Origin: Paenibacillus alvei DSM 29
Lineage (GTDB): Bacteria; Bacillota; Bacilli; Paenibacillales; Paenibacillaceae
Length of the DNA stretch: 64,000 nucleotides
Reading direction: 5' to 3'
Assembly: GCF_000293805.1 (NCBI RefSeq)
Contig: NZ_AMBZ01000006.1
Location: 186,001-250,000, forward strand
Part shown: piece after piece, positions 23,829-33,627 of the stretch
How positions within the stretch are numbered: position 1 is the stretch's first letter
Layout: each line of letters begins with the position of its first letter
The notes under the pieces: generated by a model
What the model was told of the DNA's origin: nothing
The model's database searches: none
Seen by the model: the letters and a program-made list of their open reading frames with translations, nothing else
Program-made: the position numbers and the translations under genes

Positions 23829-23857
23829 TTGTTCATCATTCATGAAAATGTTATGAT
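23829..23857 (+). promoter_or_regulatory. SigmaA promoter of the first yitT-like gene
   Basis: TTGTTC (23829-23834) and TATGAT (23852-23857) with a 17-base spacer, 52 bases before the YitT start. Confidence 0.6.
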
Positions 23858-23908
23858 ATATACATACTTTAAGTTAGTATCATCCTATAGACAGAGAGGA
23901 TTTGTTGC

Positions 23909-24775
23909 ATGGCTAGAGTTCATAAGAAAATGTCCTTTTTTGACTACTTGAAGAGATTTATCTTCATTACGTCTGGCGCAATTTTAATGGGTATCGCGTT
24001 GGAATTATTCCTCGTTCCGAACAATGTAATTGATGGCGGGATAACAGGGATTTCGATCGTAGTGTCCAAGCTTACAGGCTTGCCGCTCGGTGTGTTCATC
24101 TTCCTTATTAACGTTCCGTTTCTCATAATGGGGTACAAACAAATCGGGAAAACATTTGCCTTCTCTACCTTATATGGGATCATAGTTATGTCGGGTACGA
24201 CATTCTATCTGCATCCCTGGAGTGCATTTACGAATGAAAAAATATTGGCGGTATTGTTCGGCGGCTTTATTCTAGGCTTTGGTGTCGGCCTAGTTCTTCG
24301 CTTTGGCGGTTCGTTAGATGGTACAGAGATCGTAGCGATTCTCGTATCCAAGAAGACCCGGATTCCTGTTGGTCAAATCATTCTCTTTATCAACGTGTTC
24401 ATCTTTATTATTGCTGGATCTGTCTTCGGTTGGGATTCGGCGATGTACTCGATCTTTACTTTCTATATTGCTTCGAAGGTAATGGATATCGTCGTTGAGG
24501 GCTTGAATGAATCGAAATCGGTAACCATCATATCGCAGGAGTATGAGGAAGTATCGGAAGCAATTCAAAGCCGTTTGGGCCGTAGCACAACCTTCATCTA
24601 TGGCAGAGGCGGTTATAGCAAGGAAGATACTCAAATTATTTATTGTGTAGTTACGCGTCTGGAGCTGGCAAAGCTGAAGGCAATCGTACAAGAGATTGAC
24701 AGCAAGGCGTTCATCGCGATCGAAAGCGTTTCGGATGTCCTCGGCGGCAATTTCCAGAAAAACGACATCCACTAA
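23909..24775 (+). CDS. YitT family membrane protein
   Basis: A 288-residue membrane protein of the YitT (DUF161/DUF2179) family. It has about five transmembrane helices in residues 15-190, including the repeated signature LFLVPNNVIDGGITGISIV and GVGLVLRFGGSLDGTEIVAIL, then a soluble C-terminal DUF2179 domain (SVTIISQEYEEVSEAI, RGGYSKEDTQIIYCVVTRLE). Function is unknown across the family. GAGGAT precedes the ATG. A second copy, frameshifted, lies at 27.4-28.2 kb. Confidence 0.9.
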   Translation: MARVHKKMSFFDYLKRFIFITSGAILMGIALELFLVPNNVIDGGITGISIVVSKLTGLPLGVFIFLINVPFLIMGYKQIGKTFAFSTLYGIIVMSGTTFYLHPWSAFTNEKILAVLFGGFILGFGVGLVLRFGGSLDGTEIVAILVSKKTRIPVGQIILFINVFIFIIAGSVFGWDSAMYSIFTFYIASKVMDIVVEGLNESKSVTIISQEYEEVSEAIQSRLGRSTTFIYGRGGYSKEDTQIIYCVVTRLELAKLKAIVQEIDSKAFIAIESVSDVLGGNFQKNDIH

Positions 24776-24781
24776 CTGACA

Positions 24782-24827
24782 AATCCCCTGCATGCTTGAG
24801 CATCATACAGCTCGTATGCAGGGGATT
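24782..24827. terminator. Bidirectional terminator
   Basis: Stem AATCCCCTGCAT/ATGCAGGGGATT of 12 perfect pairs between the convergent YitT and GH18 genes, with T-rich sequence on the plus side. Confidence 0.85.
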
Positions 24828-24846
24828 CTTTATTCATCATTCATAA

Positions 24847-25884
24847 CTAGCTTGTGTAGGCACGATGCATCGCTTCAAGCAAAGTATGCGTATGATCGCA
24901 GCTATATTCCCAGAACATAATGCCTGCAAGTTCCTGCTGCTTCACATACTTGCACTTGTGCGTTAATGACTCTGGATCATCATACGTAATAAAGCTGTGA
25001 CCATCATACAAATACGGCGCTTTCGCTTCATCGTCCCAATGGCGAACAAAACCATTTTTGTTGATATACGCTGCATCCAGCTTCGTGTAATCCGGTCCAT
25101 ATCCACCCGATCCAGCCGTCATTTGCAAATAGCCATTGTTCGTATTCGGAACGTCCTTCCACATTCTAGAGTAGAAGGCCGCACCGATAACGAGCTTCTC
25201 GCGCGGAACCCCTGCAGCCGTGAACAGCCGTACAGATGTATCCACACTGATGCGGAACAAGTCACCTGTCGATGTATACAAGTTCGTATGATGTCCGGTC
25301 AAAGTTTGGAAGCCGCCGCGCATATCATAGGTCATGAGCTGAATGAAGTCCAAATACGGATAGATAATATCCATCTCTGTCCCATCGATATAGTACTGAT
25401 CTGCGCCCGCAGCTATCGTCAGCAAATAGTGTTTTCCATCTGCCTGCCCTTTGGCATCAAGCACTTCGCGCAGCTCCTTGAGGAGCAAAGTAAAGTTCTG
25501 CTTATCATTTGGGCTGGAGGCAATTCCTGCTTCCGAGTAGCATGGGTACTCCCAGTCAAGATCGATCCCATCGAACGAAGCTGTCTCTAGCACACGCACT
25601 GCGGACTCTGCAAATTGTCGTCTTCCCTCTGCAGTTGAGGCTGCTTCAGAGAAGCCTCCCGCACTCCATCCGCCCACAGACAGTAAAATGAGCAGCTCAG
25701 GATTGTAAGATTTCAATACTCGCAATTGAGACAAATTCTGCAAATGCTCAATCGTAATCCGGTCATTCTTCACATGGCCGAACGCCACATTCAGATGGGT
25801 TAGCTTCTTCGCATCTTCTGCCGTTACCTGCGGCAGTACAGAATCACCAGCATACCCGGCCAATATTAGCTTGTTGCTGCTCAT
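24847..25884 (-). CDS. Glycoside hydrolase family 18 (chitinase-like)
   Basis: A 345-residue single-domain GH18 enzyme. The catalytic motif FDGIDLDWEYP (DxxDxDxE, acid Glu) is intact near residue 105; LILLSVGGWSAGG and IQLMTYDMRGG are the other barrel motifs, and IMFWEYSCD closes the barrel. There is no signal peptide or carbohydrate-binding module, so it is probably intracellular and acts on imported oligosaccharides with N-acetylglucosamine. It follows the fucosidase by 49 bases on the same strand, suggesting one operon for glycan use. Chitinase and endo-N-acetylglucosaminidase activity cannot be told apart here. Confidence 0.9.
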   Translation of the reverse strand: MSSNKLILAGYAGDSVLPQVTAEDAKKLTHLNVAFGHVKNDRITIEHLQNLSQLRVLKSYNPELLILLSVGGWSAGGFSEAASTAEGRRQFAESAVRVLETASFDGIDLDWEYPCYSEAGIASSPNDKQNFTLLLKELREVLDAKGQADGKHYLLTIAAGADQYYIDGTEMDIIYPYLDFIQLMTYDMRGGFQTLTGHHTNLYTSTGDLFRISVDTSVRLFTAAGVPREKLVIGAAFYSRMWKDVPNTNNGYLQMTAGSGGYGPDYTKLDAAYINKNGFVRHWDDEAKAPYLYDGHSFITYDDPESLTHKCKYVKQQELAGIMFWEYSCDHTHTLLEAMHRAYTS

Positions 25885-25932
25885 GCTGTCGTCTTCCTCT
25901 CTCCATGTTAGTCCTCAATGTTCAACCATCGC

Positions 25933-27220
25933 TTAGTTGTGCGTAACAACCGCACCAGATCCGCCGTACATATCCAACTCGCCTTCCAGCTCAATTTTCA
26001 GTACAGTTACATTTTCATGCGCATCTTCCGGCGTCATATGTATCCACGTTGTACCCGGAATATTGAACCACGGCACACCGCCATGGATATCGTGTTAATT
26101 CCTTGCCGGAATGTAATACCGTAATTTTCTTAATTTTATTGGACAGACCCTTCAAGGAAACGCTTTCCTTCGGATCATCGTACACGAACAAATATAAGGT
26201 CTGACGATCCTTGGATACGGTGCTGCCGCCCAAATAATAACGAGTGTGAATGCCTTCATCCGTCTCGTAAATTGCCTCTTCGTGCGTACGGATCCAGTTG
26301 CCAAGACCAAGGAGAGTTTCTTCTTGACGCTTCGGAATGGTACCGTCCTCCATTGGACCAACGTCCAGCAGCATGTTGCCGCCCATTGTAATGCAGTCGC
26401 AGAACATACGGATGATTTGGTTCAATGTCTTATAGTAATCATCATCATGCTGGTAGCCCCAGGAGCTGTTAATGGTCGTACAGAACTCCCATGGCCCTAC
26501 AGGTCTTGTAATCGGCAAGCCCTGTTCCGGCGTCTTATAATCGCCGTGGCCTTGAAGCCGTGAGTTAATGATAAGTTCAGGATTGAACGATAACAAGTAG
26601 TCCTTGAATGCCGGCAGGTTCCACTGTTCGGCACTGCGCTCCCAGTCCCCGTCGAACCAGAGCAAATCCACCTTGCCATAATTGGTGAGCAATTCACGCA
26701 ATTGGTTGTTGTTGAATTCAAGGAAGCGCTGCCATGCTTCTTCGTCTTGTACACCATCCGTCGGACTGCAGAAGCGGTTGACCTTGCTTAAATCCTCCGG
26801 CACCTTGCCGCCCTCGTACACACTTGCATAATCTGGATGTGACCAGTCAATCAAGGAGTAGTACATGCCAAGCTTAATCCCGCGATCCGTAAGCGCCTTG
26901 GCATATTCTTTGATCAGATCCCGCTTGGCTGGGGTCTTCTTCACGACATTCAAGTCACTGTACTGTGTATCCCACAAAGCAACGCCATCATGATGCTTCG
27001 TCGTAAGAACTGCATATTTCGCACCAGACTTCTCAAAGAGGTCTGCCCACTTCTCTGCATCGAACTTGCTGGCCGTAAATCCGTCGAGCTGCTTCATGTA
27101 GTCCTCATACGACACTCTTCCATTATAGAAAGACCAGGATTCAGAAATCCCATCGACCGCATAAATGCCATAATGAATGAAAATTCCAAGTTTCGCTTTC
27201 TCAAACCACGGTTGTACCAT
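25933..27220 (-). pseudogene. Alpha-L-fucosidase (GH29), frameshift near the C terminus
   Basis: A GH29 enzyme of about 429 residues with FEKAKLGIFIHYGIYAV at the start, AVLTTKHHDGVALWDTQYSD, and the nucleophile region KVDLLWFDGDWE. No secretion signal is present. The C-terminal 50 residues lie in another frame: after GKELT the frame should continue DIHGGVPWFNIPGTTWI and end GAVVTHN at 25933; as given it stops at 26015. The break is at about 26090-26095, where ACAC may have lost one AC unit (restoring ELTHDIHGG). The catalytic domain is untouched. The ATG at 27220 follows GGGAGGG; a cre site lies 62 bases upstream. Error or recent mutation cannot be told apart. Confidence 0.85.
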
Positions 27221-27281
27221 TGTTGTGCCCTCCCATATTCTAGTTGTACAATTCGTATTATCGCACATTTTGAGAGGAAAG

Positions 27282-27295
27282 TGTTAGCGAAAACA
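27282..27295. promoter_or_regulatory. Candidate CcpA (cre) site
   Basis: TGTTAGCGAAAACA matches the cre consensus TGWNANCGNTNWCA with one mismatch and sits upstream of the fucosidase-GH18 pair, fitting carbon catabolite repression. Confidence 0.55.
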
Positions 27296-27341
27296 TTCCG
27301 CGCCACACCTAACTTTTTCACAGTTAGATGTGGCGCGGAAT
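27296..27341. terminator. Very long hairpin downstream of the second yitT
   Basis: A stem of about 20 pairs with a single mismatch (ATTCCGCGCCACA, then CTAACT with AGTTAG) between the second YitT gene and the fucosidase promoter. On the minus strand it is followed by GTTTTCGC, a modest T tract. Confidence 0.65.
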
Positions 27342-27381
27342 CCAAGTGGCAAACACGCCTTATTGGGTTGTTGAATCCATT

Positions 27382-28217
27382 TTATTTCGTAATATCAATG
27401 AAGCCTTCTCCGAACACGTCTCGAACATCATGTATCGTAATAAATGCGTCTTTGTCCGTTGCTCTAACGATCTTTTTGAGTGTTGATACTTCCTGCTTGC
27501 TAATGACAATATACAGAACCTGCTTCCGATCCTTCGTGTAATAACCATGACCTTCCAGCACCGTCACTCCACGATCCATGACAATGTTCACTTGCTCAGC
27601 TATTCGATCATGTTCCTTGGAGATAATGGTGACCGCCTTTTTCGGGTTCAATCCCTCGATAATGAAGTCCATGACCTTGGTTCCCACATACAGCATCGCA
27701 ATGGTAAGCATTAAGCCTTGCGCACCGATAATAAAGAACGAAGCAAATGCCACGATTAAATCAAAAACAGCAATGCATAGCTGACATTCCAGTCCAGGTA
27801 TTTGTTCATGATTCGCGCCAAAATCGTTGAGCCTGCTGTCGTGCCCCCAACGCGGATAATGAGACCGATCCCTACACCAGCAAAAATACCGCCGAATATC
27901 GCATTGATCATCAATTCATTCGATGCGATGCGCCAGCTCTCTGTCAGATGGAGGAACAAAGAGTTGAATACCACTGCAATGATCGTATATACGGTTGTAT
28001 TCTTATCCAGGAATTTATAGCCTACAATGAGCAAAACCGCATTCAGGATCAAGTTCATTAAGCCAGGAGACCAGCCAAATACGTAGTACAAAATAATGGT
28101 AACCCCTGTTACCCCGCCTTCACCAAAATCATTTGGGATAACAAACAAATTGACTGCTAATGCAAAAATGAAAGCGCCCGCGATAATGATAGCAATATCC
28201 GTAATTCTTTTTTTCAT
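27382..28217 (-). pseudogene. Second YitT family protein, frameshifted
   Basis: A YitT family membrane protein of about 278 residues, paralogous to the one at 23.9 kb (FVIPNDFGEGGVTGVTIIL, GVGIGLIIRVGGTTAGSTIL, then the DUF2179 domain AVTIISKEHDRIAEQV). The frame breaks after WNVSYALLF at the A5 run 27763-27767 (T5 on the coding strand); one more T gives ALLFFDLIVAFASFF and restores the last membrane helix. Start at 28217 with AAGGACGGG upstream. Both halves keep good family sequence, arguing for a very recent lesion or a base-calling error. Confidence 0.82.
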
Positions 28218-28368
28218 GAAAGCCCGTCCTTTATGTATGAAAATCATCTGTCCGAATTATCTCATCAAACGAAAGCATTGAAAAGTGATTCATGAATATA
28301 CGGTGTTCTTCTATTATGGATATACATACAGCTGGTACATTAGTATTCCGTTCTTACGACACGACAAT

Positions 28369-28402
28369 ACAAAAACAACTGAGCGTTCCCCACCCAGTTG
28401 TT
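28369..28402 (-). terminator. Terminator of the nrd operon
   Basis: Stem AACAACTG/CAGTTGTT followed by TTTTTG on the minus strand, downstream of nrdF. Confidence 0.8.
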
Positions 28403-28432
28403 CTTGCATCATTACTAGCAATCCTAATAATC

Positions 28433-29431
28433 TTATGCGAAAATATCGGATTGTTTAACACGATCGTTCAGCATCGTAAAGTCTTTGTCTTGCAAAGGCT
28501 CAACTTTACCCTTCTGATAACCGCTGCCCTTCGTCGAGAAGAAGTCATGTGTGCTTGTTTCCGTACGAATACCGTTCAAGACGACAGGGTTAACCTCTTC
28601 TTCAGGGAAGTACGGCTCAAAGCCCAAGTTCATGAGCGCCTTGTTGCCGTTGTAGCGAATGTACTTCTTCACTTCATGTGTAAGGCCAATCGCATCATAC
28701 AGCTGCTCTGTATATTCAAGCTCGTTCTCATACAATTCAAGCAACAGCTTGTTCACGAATTGAGACAGCTCCTGCTGCACTTCCGAGCTTTGTTTGTTGT
28801 AAATTTCCTGAGCAAGCAAGCCCACGAACACTCCATGGACACTTTCGTCGCGAATGATCAACTTAATAATCTCACCGCTTGCTACCATCTTGCCTTGTCC
28901 AGCCAAGTACAGTGGATAGAAGAACCCCGAATAGAACAGGAAGCTCTCCAAGAACACCGATGCCACCATCGCTTTGTACAAGCTAATGGGATCGTTGTCT
29001 TGAATTCCCTTATACAGTCCATCAATGATAGCCGTTTTTTTCTGCAAATGCTTATTATCTTTTACCCATTCAAAAGTCTCATCAATCATAGCTGTGCTTG
29101 CAACCGTCGTAAAGATGGTGCTGTAGCTCTTCGCATGGATTTCTTCCATCGCAGCCTGAAAGATTAGAATCGCCTTCTTCTGCTTCCCTTCTACATGCTG
29201 CGCAATAACTGGCATCCCAACGTTCCCTTGCTCCGTATCCAGCAAAGTCAAGCCGCCAAGAACATGCATATATGCAAGCTTTTCATCTTCGGACATTTTC
29301 GTCCAAGACTTCAAGTCCTTCGAAATAGGAATCTCGGTATCAAGCCAGAACTGGGACGTATTCTGCGTCCACAGCATTTCCATATAATCCGATTCAGGTC
29401 TGTTCCAGTTTACTGCTTCAAAGTTTCTCAT
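28433..29431 (-). CDS. nrdF: Class Ib ribonucleotide reductase beta subunit
   Basis: A 332-residue NrdF, the radical-generating subunit that carries a dimetal (Mn or Fe) tyrosyl cofactor. It starts [15 protein letters not shown], contains metal ligands in [12 protein letters not shown] and [13 protein letters not shown], and ends near [11 protein letters not shown]. It pairs with NrdE for aerobic deoxyribonucleotide synthesis. AAAGGAG precedes the ATG at 29431. It is the last gene of nrdI-nrdE-nrdF, after an intergenic gap with short tandem repeats. Confidence 0.96.
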   Translation of the reverse strand: MRNFEAVNWNRPESDYMEMLWTQNTSQFWLDTEIPISKDLKSWTKMSEDEKLAYMHVLGGLTLLDTEQGNVGMPVIAQHVEGKQKKAILIFQAAMEEIHAKSYSTIFTTVASTAMIDETFEWVKDNKHLQKKTAIIDGLYKGIQDNDPISLYKAMVASVFLESFLFYSGFFYPLYLAGQGKMVASGEIIKLIIRDESVHGVFVGLLAQEIYNKQSSEVQQELSQFVNKLLLELYENELEYTEQLYDAIGLTHEVKKYIRYNGNKALMNLGFEPYFPEEEVNPVVLNGIRTETSTHDFFSTKGSGYQKGKVEPLQDKDFTMLNDRVKQSDIFA

Positions 29432-29486
29432 CTACGAATCTCCTTTAGAGGTAATTCAAAAAGGCCGCTTTTGACTTTTTTGAACT

Positions 29487-29533
29487 CTCATTTATGCAGG
29501 TAGCGCTCATTTATAACGGGTAGCACTCATTTA
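29487..29533. repeat. Short tandem repeat between nrdE and nrdF
   Basis: CTCATTTA recurs three times at 29487, 29506 and 29526, the units being 19 and 20 bases and sharing GGTAGC. The last copy runs into the nrdE stop codon. Confidence 0.6.
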
Positions 29534-31627
29534 GACTACGCAGCTTACACACTCATCGATCGTTTTCTTCTTCGTACGTGTGTAGTAGAGCGTCTTAAGC
29601 CCTTTCTTCTGTGCATAAATGTAGTATTTTGCAAGATCCCGAGTCGTCAGATCATCCTTAACGAACAGTACCGTCGAGATTGCTTGGTCGATATGAACTT
29701 GTACATCCGCAACCAGATCAATCAGGTTGAACATGTCCATATCATAAGCTTCTTTGTAGTAGAAGTAGTTTTCATCGTTGATGTACGGCATCGGGTAGAT
29801 CGTTTTCGAGTCTCCGTATTCACGTTCCTCGATGCGCTGAGTAATTGGCGCGATCGATGCTGTGGAGGACTGCAAGTAAGAAATGGAACCTGTTGGTGCA
29901 ATTGCCAAACGGTAAGCATGGTACAAGCCATGCTCCATTACTTGCTCCTTCAATCGTGCCCAATCTTCCAATGTAGGAATCGCATGACCATCGAACAATT
30001 CTTTCACGCGATCTGTCTTCGGACTGAAGTCTGTGTTCAGGTATCTATCAAAATATGCGCCGCTTGCATATTCACTCTTGTCAAAGTCTTTGAATGTCAC
30101 GCCGCGCTCTTTCGCAATCAGCATGGAACGCTCAATGGAATAGAAGTTCATCATCATGAAGAACGCGCGTACAAAGTCTCTTGCTTCCTTAGACTCATAT
30201 GCAATCTTGTTCTTCGCCAAGTATCCATGCAGGTTCATAGCGCCAAGACCTACCGAGTGAAGCTCGCGATTCGCCTTCGCTACAGATGGAACGATGCTGA
30301 TGTTGCTGCGATCGGTTACTTCGGTCAACGCGTCCATAGAGCGGTGAACCGTATCGCGCATCCGCTTGTTTTTCATCACGTTAACGATGTTAAGTGAACC
30401 TAGGTTGCACGAAATATCACGATTGATTTCATCTTCAATGCCATAGTCATTGATTGTCGATACTTCGCTAAGCTGTGCAATCTCGCTGCACAGGTTGGAG
30501 AATTTAACCTTGCCGATCTCTTTCAACGCATGGTACTCATTCGTATTGTCTACGAACATAATATATGGGTAACCAGATTCCATTTGAATCTGAGCGATTT
30601 TCAAGATCAGGTCGCGAGCGACAATTTTCTTTTTGCGTACCTTCGGATTGTCTACGAGCTCATCGTACATCTCCGAGATATCCATGTCATCCAAATGCTT
30701 GCCATACGCTTGGTACACAGTATGCGGGTAGAACAAGTACATGTCCTTATCCTGCTCGACAAGCTCGAAGAACTTGTTCGGAGCAACAACGCCGAGCGAC
30801 AACGTCTTAATGCGGATTTTCTCGTCACTGTTAATCTTTTTCGTATCCAAAAATTCATGAATGTCAGAATGGAATACGTTCAAGTACACAACGCCGCTTC
30901 CATCACGCTGTCCCAATTGGTTCGCATAGGAGAATGCATCCTCGAACAATTTCATAACCGGCAATACGCCGCTTGCCTTGCCGTCAAGCCCTTTAATTTG
31001 TTCGCTTGCTCCACGGATTTTGCTCAGATTCAAGCTGACGCCGCCGCCAATCTTACTTAGCTGCAACGCGGAATTGATCGCAAATCCGATCGAGTTCATC
31101 GAATCATTCACTTCCAGCAGGAAGCAGCTGACAAGCTCACCTCTGCGCTTCTTCCCTGCATTCAAGAATGTCGGGGTTGCTGGCTGATACTCTTGGGAAA
31201 TCAACAGCTCTGCATATTCGAAGGCTTTGTTAATGTCTCCACTTGCAAGAAATAGGGACACAACAGCCAATCGATCTTCATAACGTTCCAAGAACTTCGT
31301 ATCGTCATTCGTTTTCATCGCGTAGTTGTTATAGAACTTGAACGCACTCATGAACGAAGGGAAACGGAATTTTTTGGAATACAAGTATTCGTAAAGCTTT
31401 TTAATATCCTTAAATTCATAGTTGTCGAAAAGCTCTTTCTCGTAGTAATCATTTTCGATCAAATAATGAATCTTCTCTTCTAGGTTATGGAAAAACACCG
31501 TATTTTGATTGACATAATCGACGAAGTAGCTCTTTGCTGCCTCGTGATCCTTGCCAAATTGAAATTTACCGTCCTTCTGAACCATGATTTCATTGTTAAG
31601 CTGTATCCATTTTGGTATCAAAGTCAT
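29531..31627 (-). CDS. nrdE: Class Ib ribonucleotide reductase alpha subunit
   Basis: A 698-residue NrdE, the catalytic subunit of class Ib RNR. PTFLNAGKKRRGELVSCFLL holds the active-site cysteine region, SNLCSEIAQ and ISCNLGSLNI the radical and substrate residues, and the C terminus ends ECVSCVV, the redox CxxC that NrdH-type proteins reduce. There is no N-terminal ATP-cone, as usual for Ib. It starts at 31627 inside the end of nrdI (32-base overlap) with GGGAGG upstream. NrdH is not encoded nearby. Confidence 0.96.
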   Translation of the reverse strand: MTLIPKWIQLNNEIMVQKDGKFQFGKDHEAAKSYFVDYVNQNTVFFHNLEEKIHYLIENDYYEKELFDNYEFKDIKKLYEYLYSKKFRFPSFMSAFKFYNNYAMKTNDDTKFLERYEDRLAVVSLFLASGDINKAFEYAELLISQEYQPATPTFLNAGKKRRGELVSCFLLEVNDSMNSIGFAINSALQLSKIGGGVSLNLSKIRGASEQIKGLDGKASGVLPVMKLFEDAFSYANQLGQRDGSGVVYLNVFHSDIHEFLDTKKINSDEKIRIKTLSLGVVAPNKFFELVEQDKDMYLFYPHTVYQAYGKHLDDMDISEMYDELVDNPKVRKKKIVARDLILKIAQIQMESGYPYIMFVDNTNEYHALKEIGKVKFSNLCSEIAQLSEVSTINDYGIEDEINRDISCNLGSLNIVNVMKNKRMRDTVHRSMDALTEVTDRSNISIVPSVAKANRELHSVGLGAMNLHGYLAKNKIAYESKEARDFVRAFFMMMNFYSIERSMLIAKERGVTFKDFDKSEYASGAYFDRYLNTDFSPKTDRVKELFDGHAIPTLEDWARLKEQVMEHGLYHAYRLAIAPTGSISYLQSSTASIAPITQRIEEREYGDSKTIYPMPYINDENYFYYKEAYDMDMFNLIDLVADVQVHIDQAISTVLFVKDDLTTRDLAKYYIYAQKKGLKTLYYTRTKKKTIDECVSCVV

Positions 31628-31970
31628 GAACCTCCCGAATAAAGTTGTCTACATCTCGTTTTGTCCCGCTGAGTTCAAACTTCATCAGTACGGGGACAGA
31701 GTATTGTCTGGAAATATGATCAGCTGCAAGTCCATACCTTGTGCCCCAGTTCATATTGCCGCTTGCCGCGACACCTTGGAGTAAATGACTGTGTTCTTCC
31801 AGGAACTCTTGCGTGGATTGAGGAACTTGTCCGAACCCGGTTGTGTACGTAATGAGGATAAAGGGTTCTTTAAGCTTCACGTCAGTCGATATGCGGACAC
31901 ACTTCATATTCTCCAATTTATCGACAAACCGTTTCACGTTACCAGTCTTCGAATCGTAAGCGATAAGCAC
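31596..31970 (-). CDS. nrdI: Flavodoxin-like NrdI
   Basis: A 124-residue NrdI, the flavodoxin-like protein that supplies the oxidant to assemble the Mn-tyrosyl cofactor of NrdF. IAYDSKTGNVKRFVDKL is the FMN phosphate loop, and ITYTTGFGQVPQSTQEFL and GNMNWGTRYGLAADHIS are family motifs. The start is GTG at 31970 after GGAGGG. First gene of nrdIEF, with a leader of about 200 bases from the NrdR-box promoter. Confidence 0.95.
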   Translation of the reverse strand: MLIAYDSKTGNVKRFVDKLENMKCVRISTDVKLKEPFILITYTTGFGQVPQSTQEFLEEHSHLLQGVAASGNMNWGTRYGLAADHISRQYSVPVLMKFELSGTKRDVDNFIREVHDFDTKMDTA

Positions 31971-32164
31971 GTGATCCCTCCGTTGTTCGACTCGTTTGCA
32001 AATGGAACGGATGATGAATGCAAATGCTCAGTCAAAAAGAAATAAGGATCAAAACGATGGCACGAAGATCATGAAAATCTCGCGTATGCTGTCGCTTTAA
32101 TCTCTCACTTTCTGAATAGGCATGTCCTAGCATTAGGCGCATTGCCCCGTGATTCCATTTGCTG

Positions 32165-32180
32165 TCACAATATATAGTGT
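32165..32180. promoter_or_regulatory. NrdR box 1
   Basis: TCACAATATATAGTGT matches the NrdR-box consensus (acaCwATATaTwGtgt). It is centred 32 bp from the second box, the usual three-turn spacing of paired NrdR boxes. Confidence 0.82.
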
Positions 32181-32196
32181 ATGTATCGCAATTCAC

Positions 32197-32212
32197 TAAC
32201 TATATATAGTTT
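32197..32212. promoter_or_regulatory. NrdR box 2
   Basis: TAACTATATATAGTTT contains a perfect 14-bp palindrome and is the second of the pair upstream of nrdIEF. Confidence 0.78.
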
Positions 32213-32785
32213 GCTATAGAATCATATACAATTTTAAGAGAAATGGCAAGGGCCATTTTATGACGATTCCTCTATCATGTTTCATGTCGAGCTGTGACAC
32301 AAAACATTACTATCGTATCACACCTCAGACGATTATTGGAGATCAATTATTTTGGAATTGTAGAGAAAAAATGATTCAAAAATTCGAATATTCTCCTTTT
32401 CAGCCACTGGACAGCGATCTCTTCGCTCCAACTTTTTTATTGTAAACGAGACATATGAATCGAATCAGCACATTATCAGGTATACTCAAACCGAGTGCTG
32501 CGTTCCGAGTTTGATAGAAATTGGAGAACAGTTATTTTTAGAAGCGGCTATGTCATTTATATTGCAACTGCGAACCGTGCTAAGGTTGAGGTATTGCTTT
32601 CAGGAGGGGTAAACAAGCTGTTGGTGTTACCAAGAGGCGGACGAGTATTGGTAGGCGGCGGAGGAACAAGTCATTATAGCAAACCACATCGTGCAATCAC
32701 GATCTATTAATGAGCAGCCACTCGCTCGTGTTGTATGAGCATTGTCTGGACAAAGTAAAGAATTTGACTTGTATTGAACACGAAA
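32213..32785. other. Intergenic region with two doubtful small frames
   Basis: About 570 bases. Two short plus-strand frames occur: 32260-32445 (61 codons) and 32495-32710 (71 codons; contains GGVNKLLVLPRGGRVLVGGG). Neither has a convincing ribosome site or family resemblance. The second has a more protein-like composition and may be a remnant. Confidence 0.35.
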
Positions 32786-32827
32786 CAGCGGCAGTCCAGT
32801 GACACAAAAAGTGCCCGATTGCCGCTG
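32786..32827 (-). terminator. Hairpin after the hydrolase remnant
   Basis: CAGCGGCA pairs with TGCCGCTG; followed by TTTCG on the minus strand. It probably terminated the decayed hydrolase gene. Confidence 0.55.
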
Positions 32828-32858
32828 ATTCATTTATGTACATAATCGAACCCTCAAA

Positions 32859-33348
32859 TCATGAATTGGATTCTAGAAATGATCGAATATGCGCAGCAAG
32901 CTCTTTGGAATGCGTCAATGGAACCATGTGATCCGCGCCCTCTATTACAGCAAAAGCAATCTGTTGCACCCTTTTGAACTCGTTTGCAATCTCGTACATA
33001 TCGCTCCATTCAACCGTTCCGGACACAAACAGAGAAGGAACAGCGATTTTTTCCAACCGCTTAATTGCCGGCGGCTGTGGCCAGACCACGTCAAAGCTGC
33101 GCCACTCCATAAAGACACGTGTAAAGTATTGGGTATGCATTTCAATAAACAGGTCACGGTAGTTGCTCGCCATAACGGTTTGGTATATGGGCCCGCCCAA
33201 CGAAAACCGTATCATCTTGCTTATATCCGGAGCTAATGAAGAGGGACAAGCTCCATCCATTCCCTTGAGCCCACGCCGCCACTATGGATCAAAACAATTG
33301 GATCACCCTTACCACCCATCCCATGTTTATGCCTAATTTGTACGATGC
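32859..33348 (-). pseudogene. Alpha/beta hydrolase remnant with internal deletion
   Basis: Two pieces of an alpha/beta hydrolase. The N-terminal strand with the oxyanion region (GDPIVLIHSGGVGSREWMEL, about 33245-33320) runs into a stop; in another frame follows the C-terminal third (IAVPSLFVSGTVEWSDM and the catalytic-His segment EGADHMVPLTHSKELAAHI). About 100 residues, including the nucleophile elbow GxSxG, are missing, so it cannot be an active hydrolase. Restoring one base would not mend it, unlike the other frameshifted genes in the window. Confidence 0.72.
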
Positions 33349-33627
33349 AATTTCCTAAAGCAGCACTCATTCATTTCCCTAGCTTGTACGCTCATTTCCC
33401 GGGCAACCGGGCGGATTCGATCCATTGTGACAGTATTGTTCAACATAATAGTGGGAGGATAGAGCGAATTCCATGCCGAACAACGATTCATTTTGTCTCT
33501 TCAAGCTGTTACGTGCATATCGATGTAACTAACACATTGAAAATTACAACGAACCGAATCATGGCCTCATTCGTATCACACATTCATACAATGATTTGAA
33601 AGGAAAGTATCCCCTATATCATTCACA

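Noticed and set aside
28292-29167. A 291-codon frame opposite nrdF
   Set aside because: nrdF is unmistakable; the antisense frame arises from its codon bias.
31971-32164. A riboswitch in the nrd leader
   Set aside because: I could not match the sequence to a cobalamin or other known aptamer core.
32495-32710. A 71-codon plus-strand frame with glycine-rich, protein-like composition
   Set aside because: No clear ribosome site, no recognised family, and surrounded by non-coding sequence; kept only as a note in the intergenic entry.
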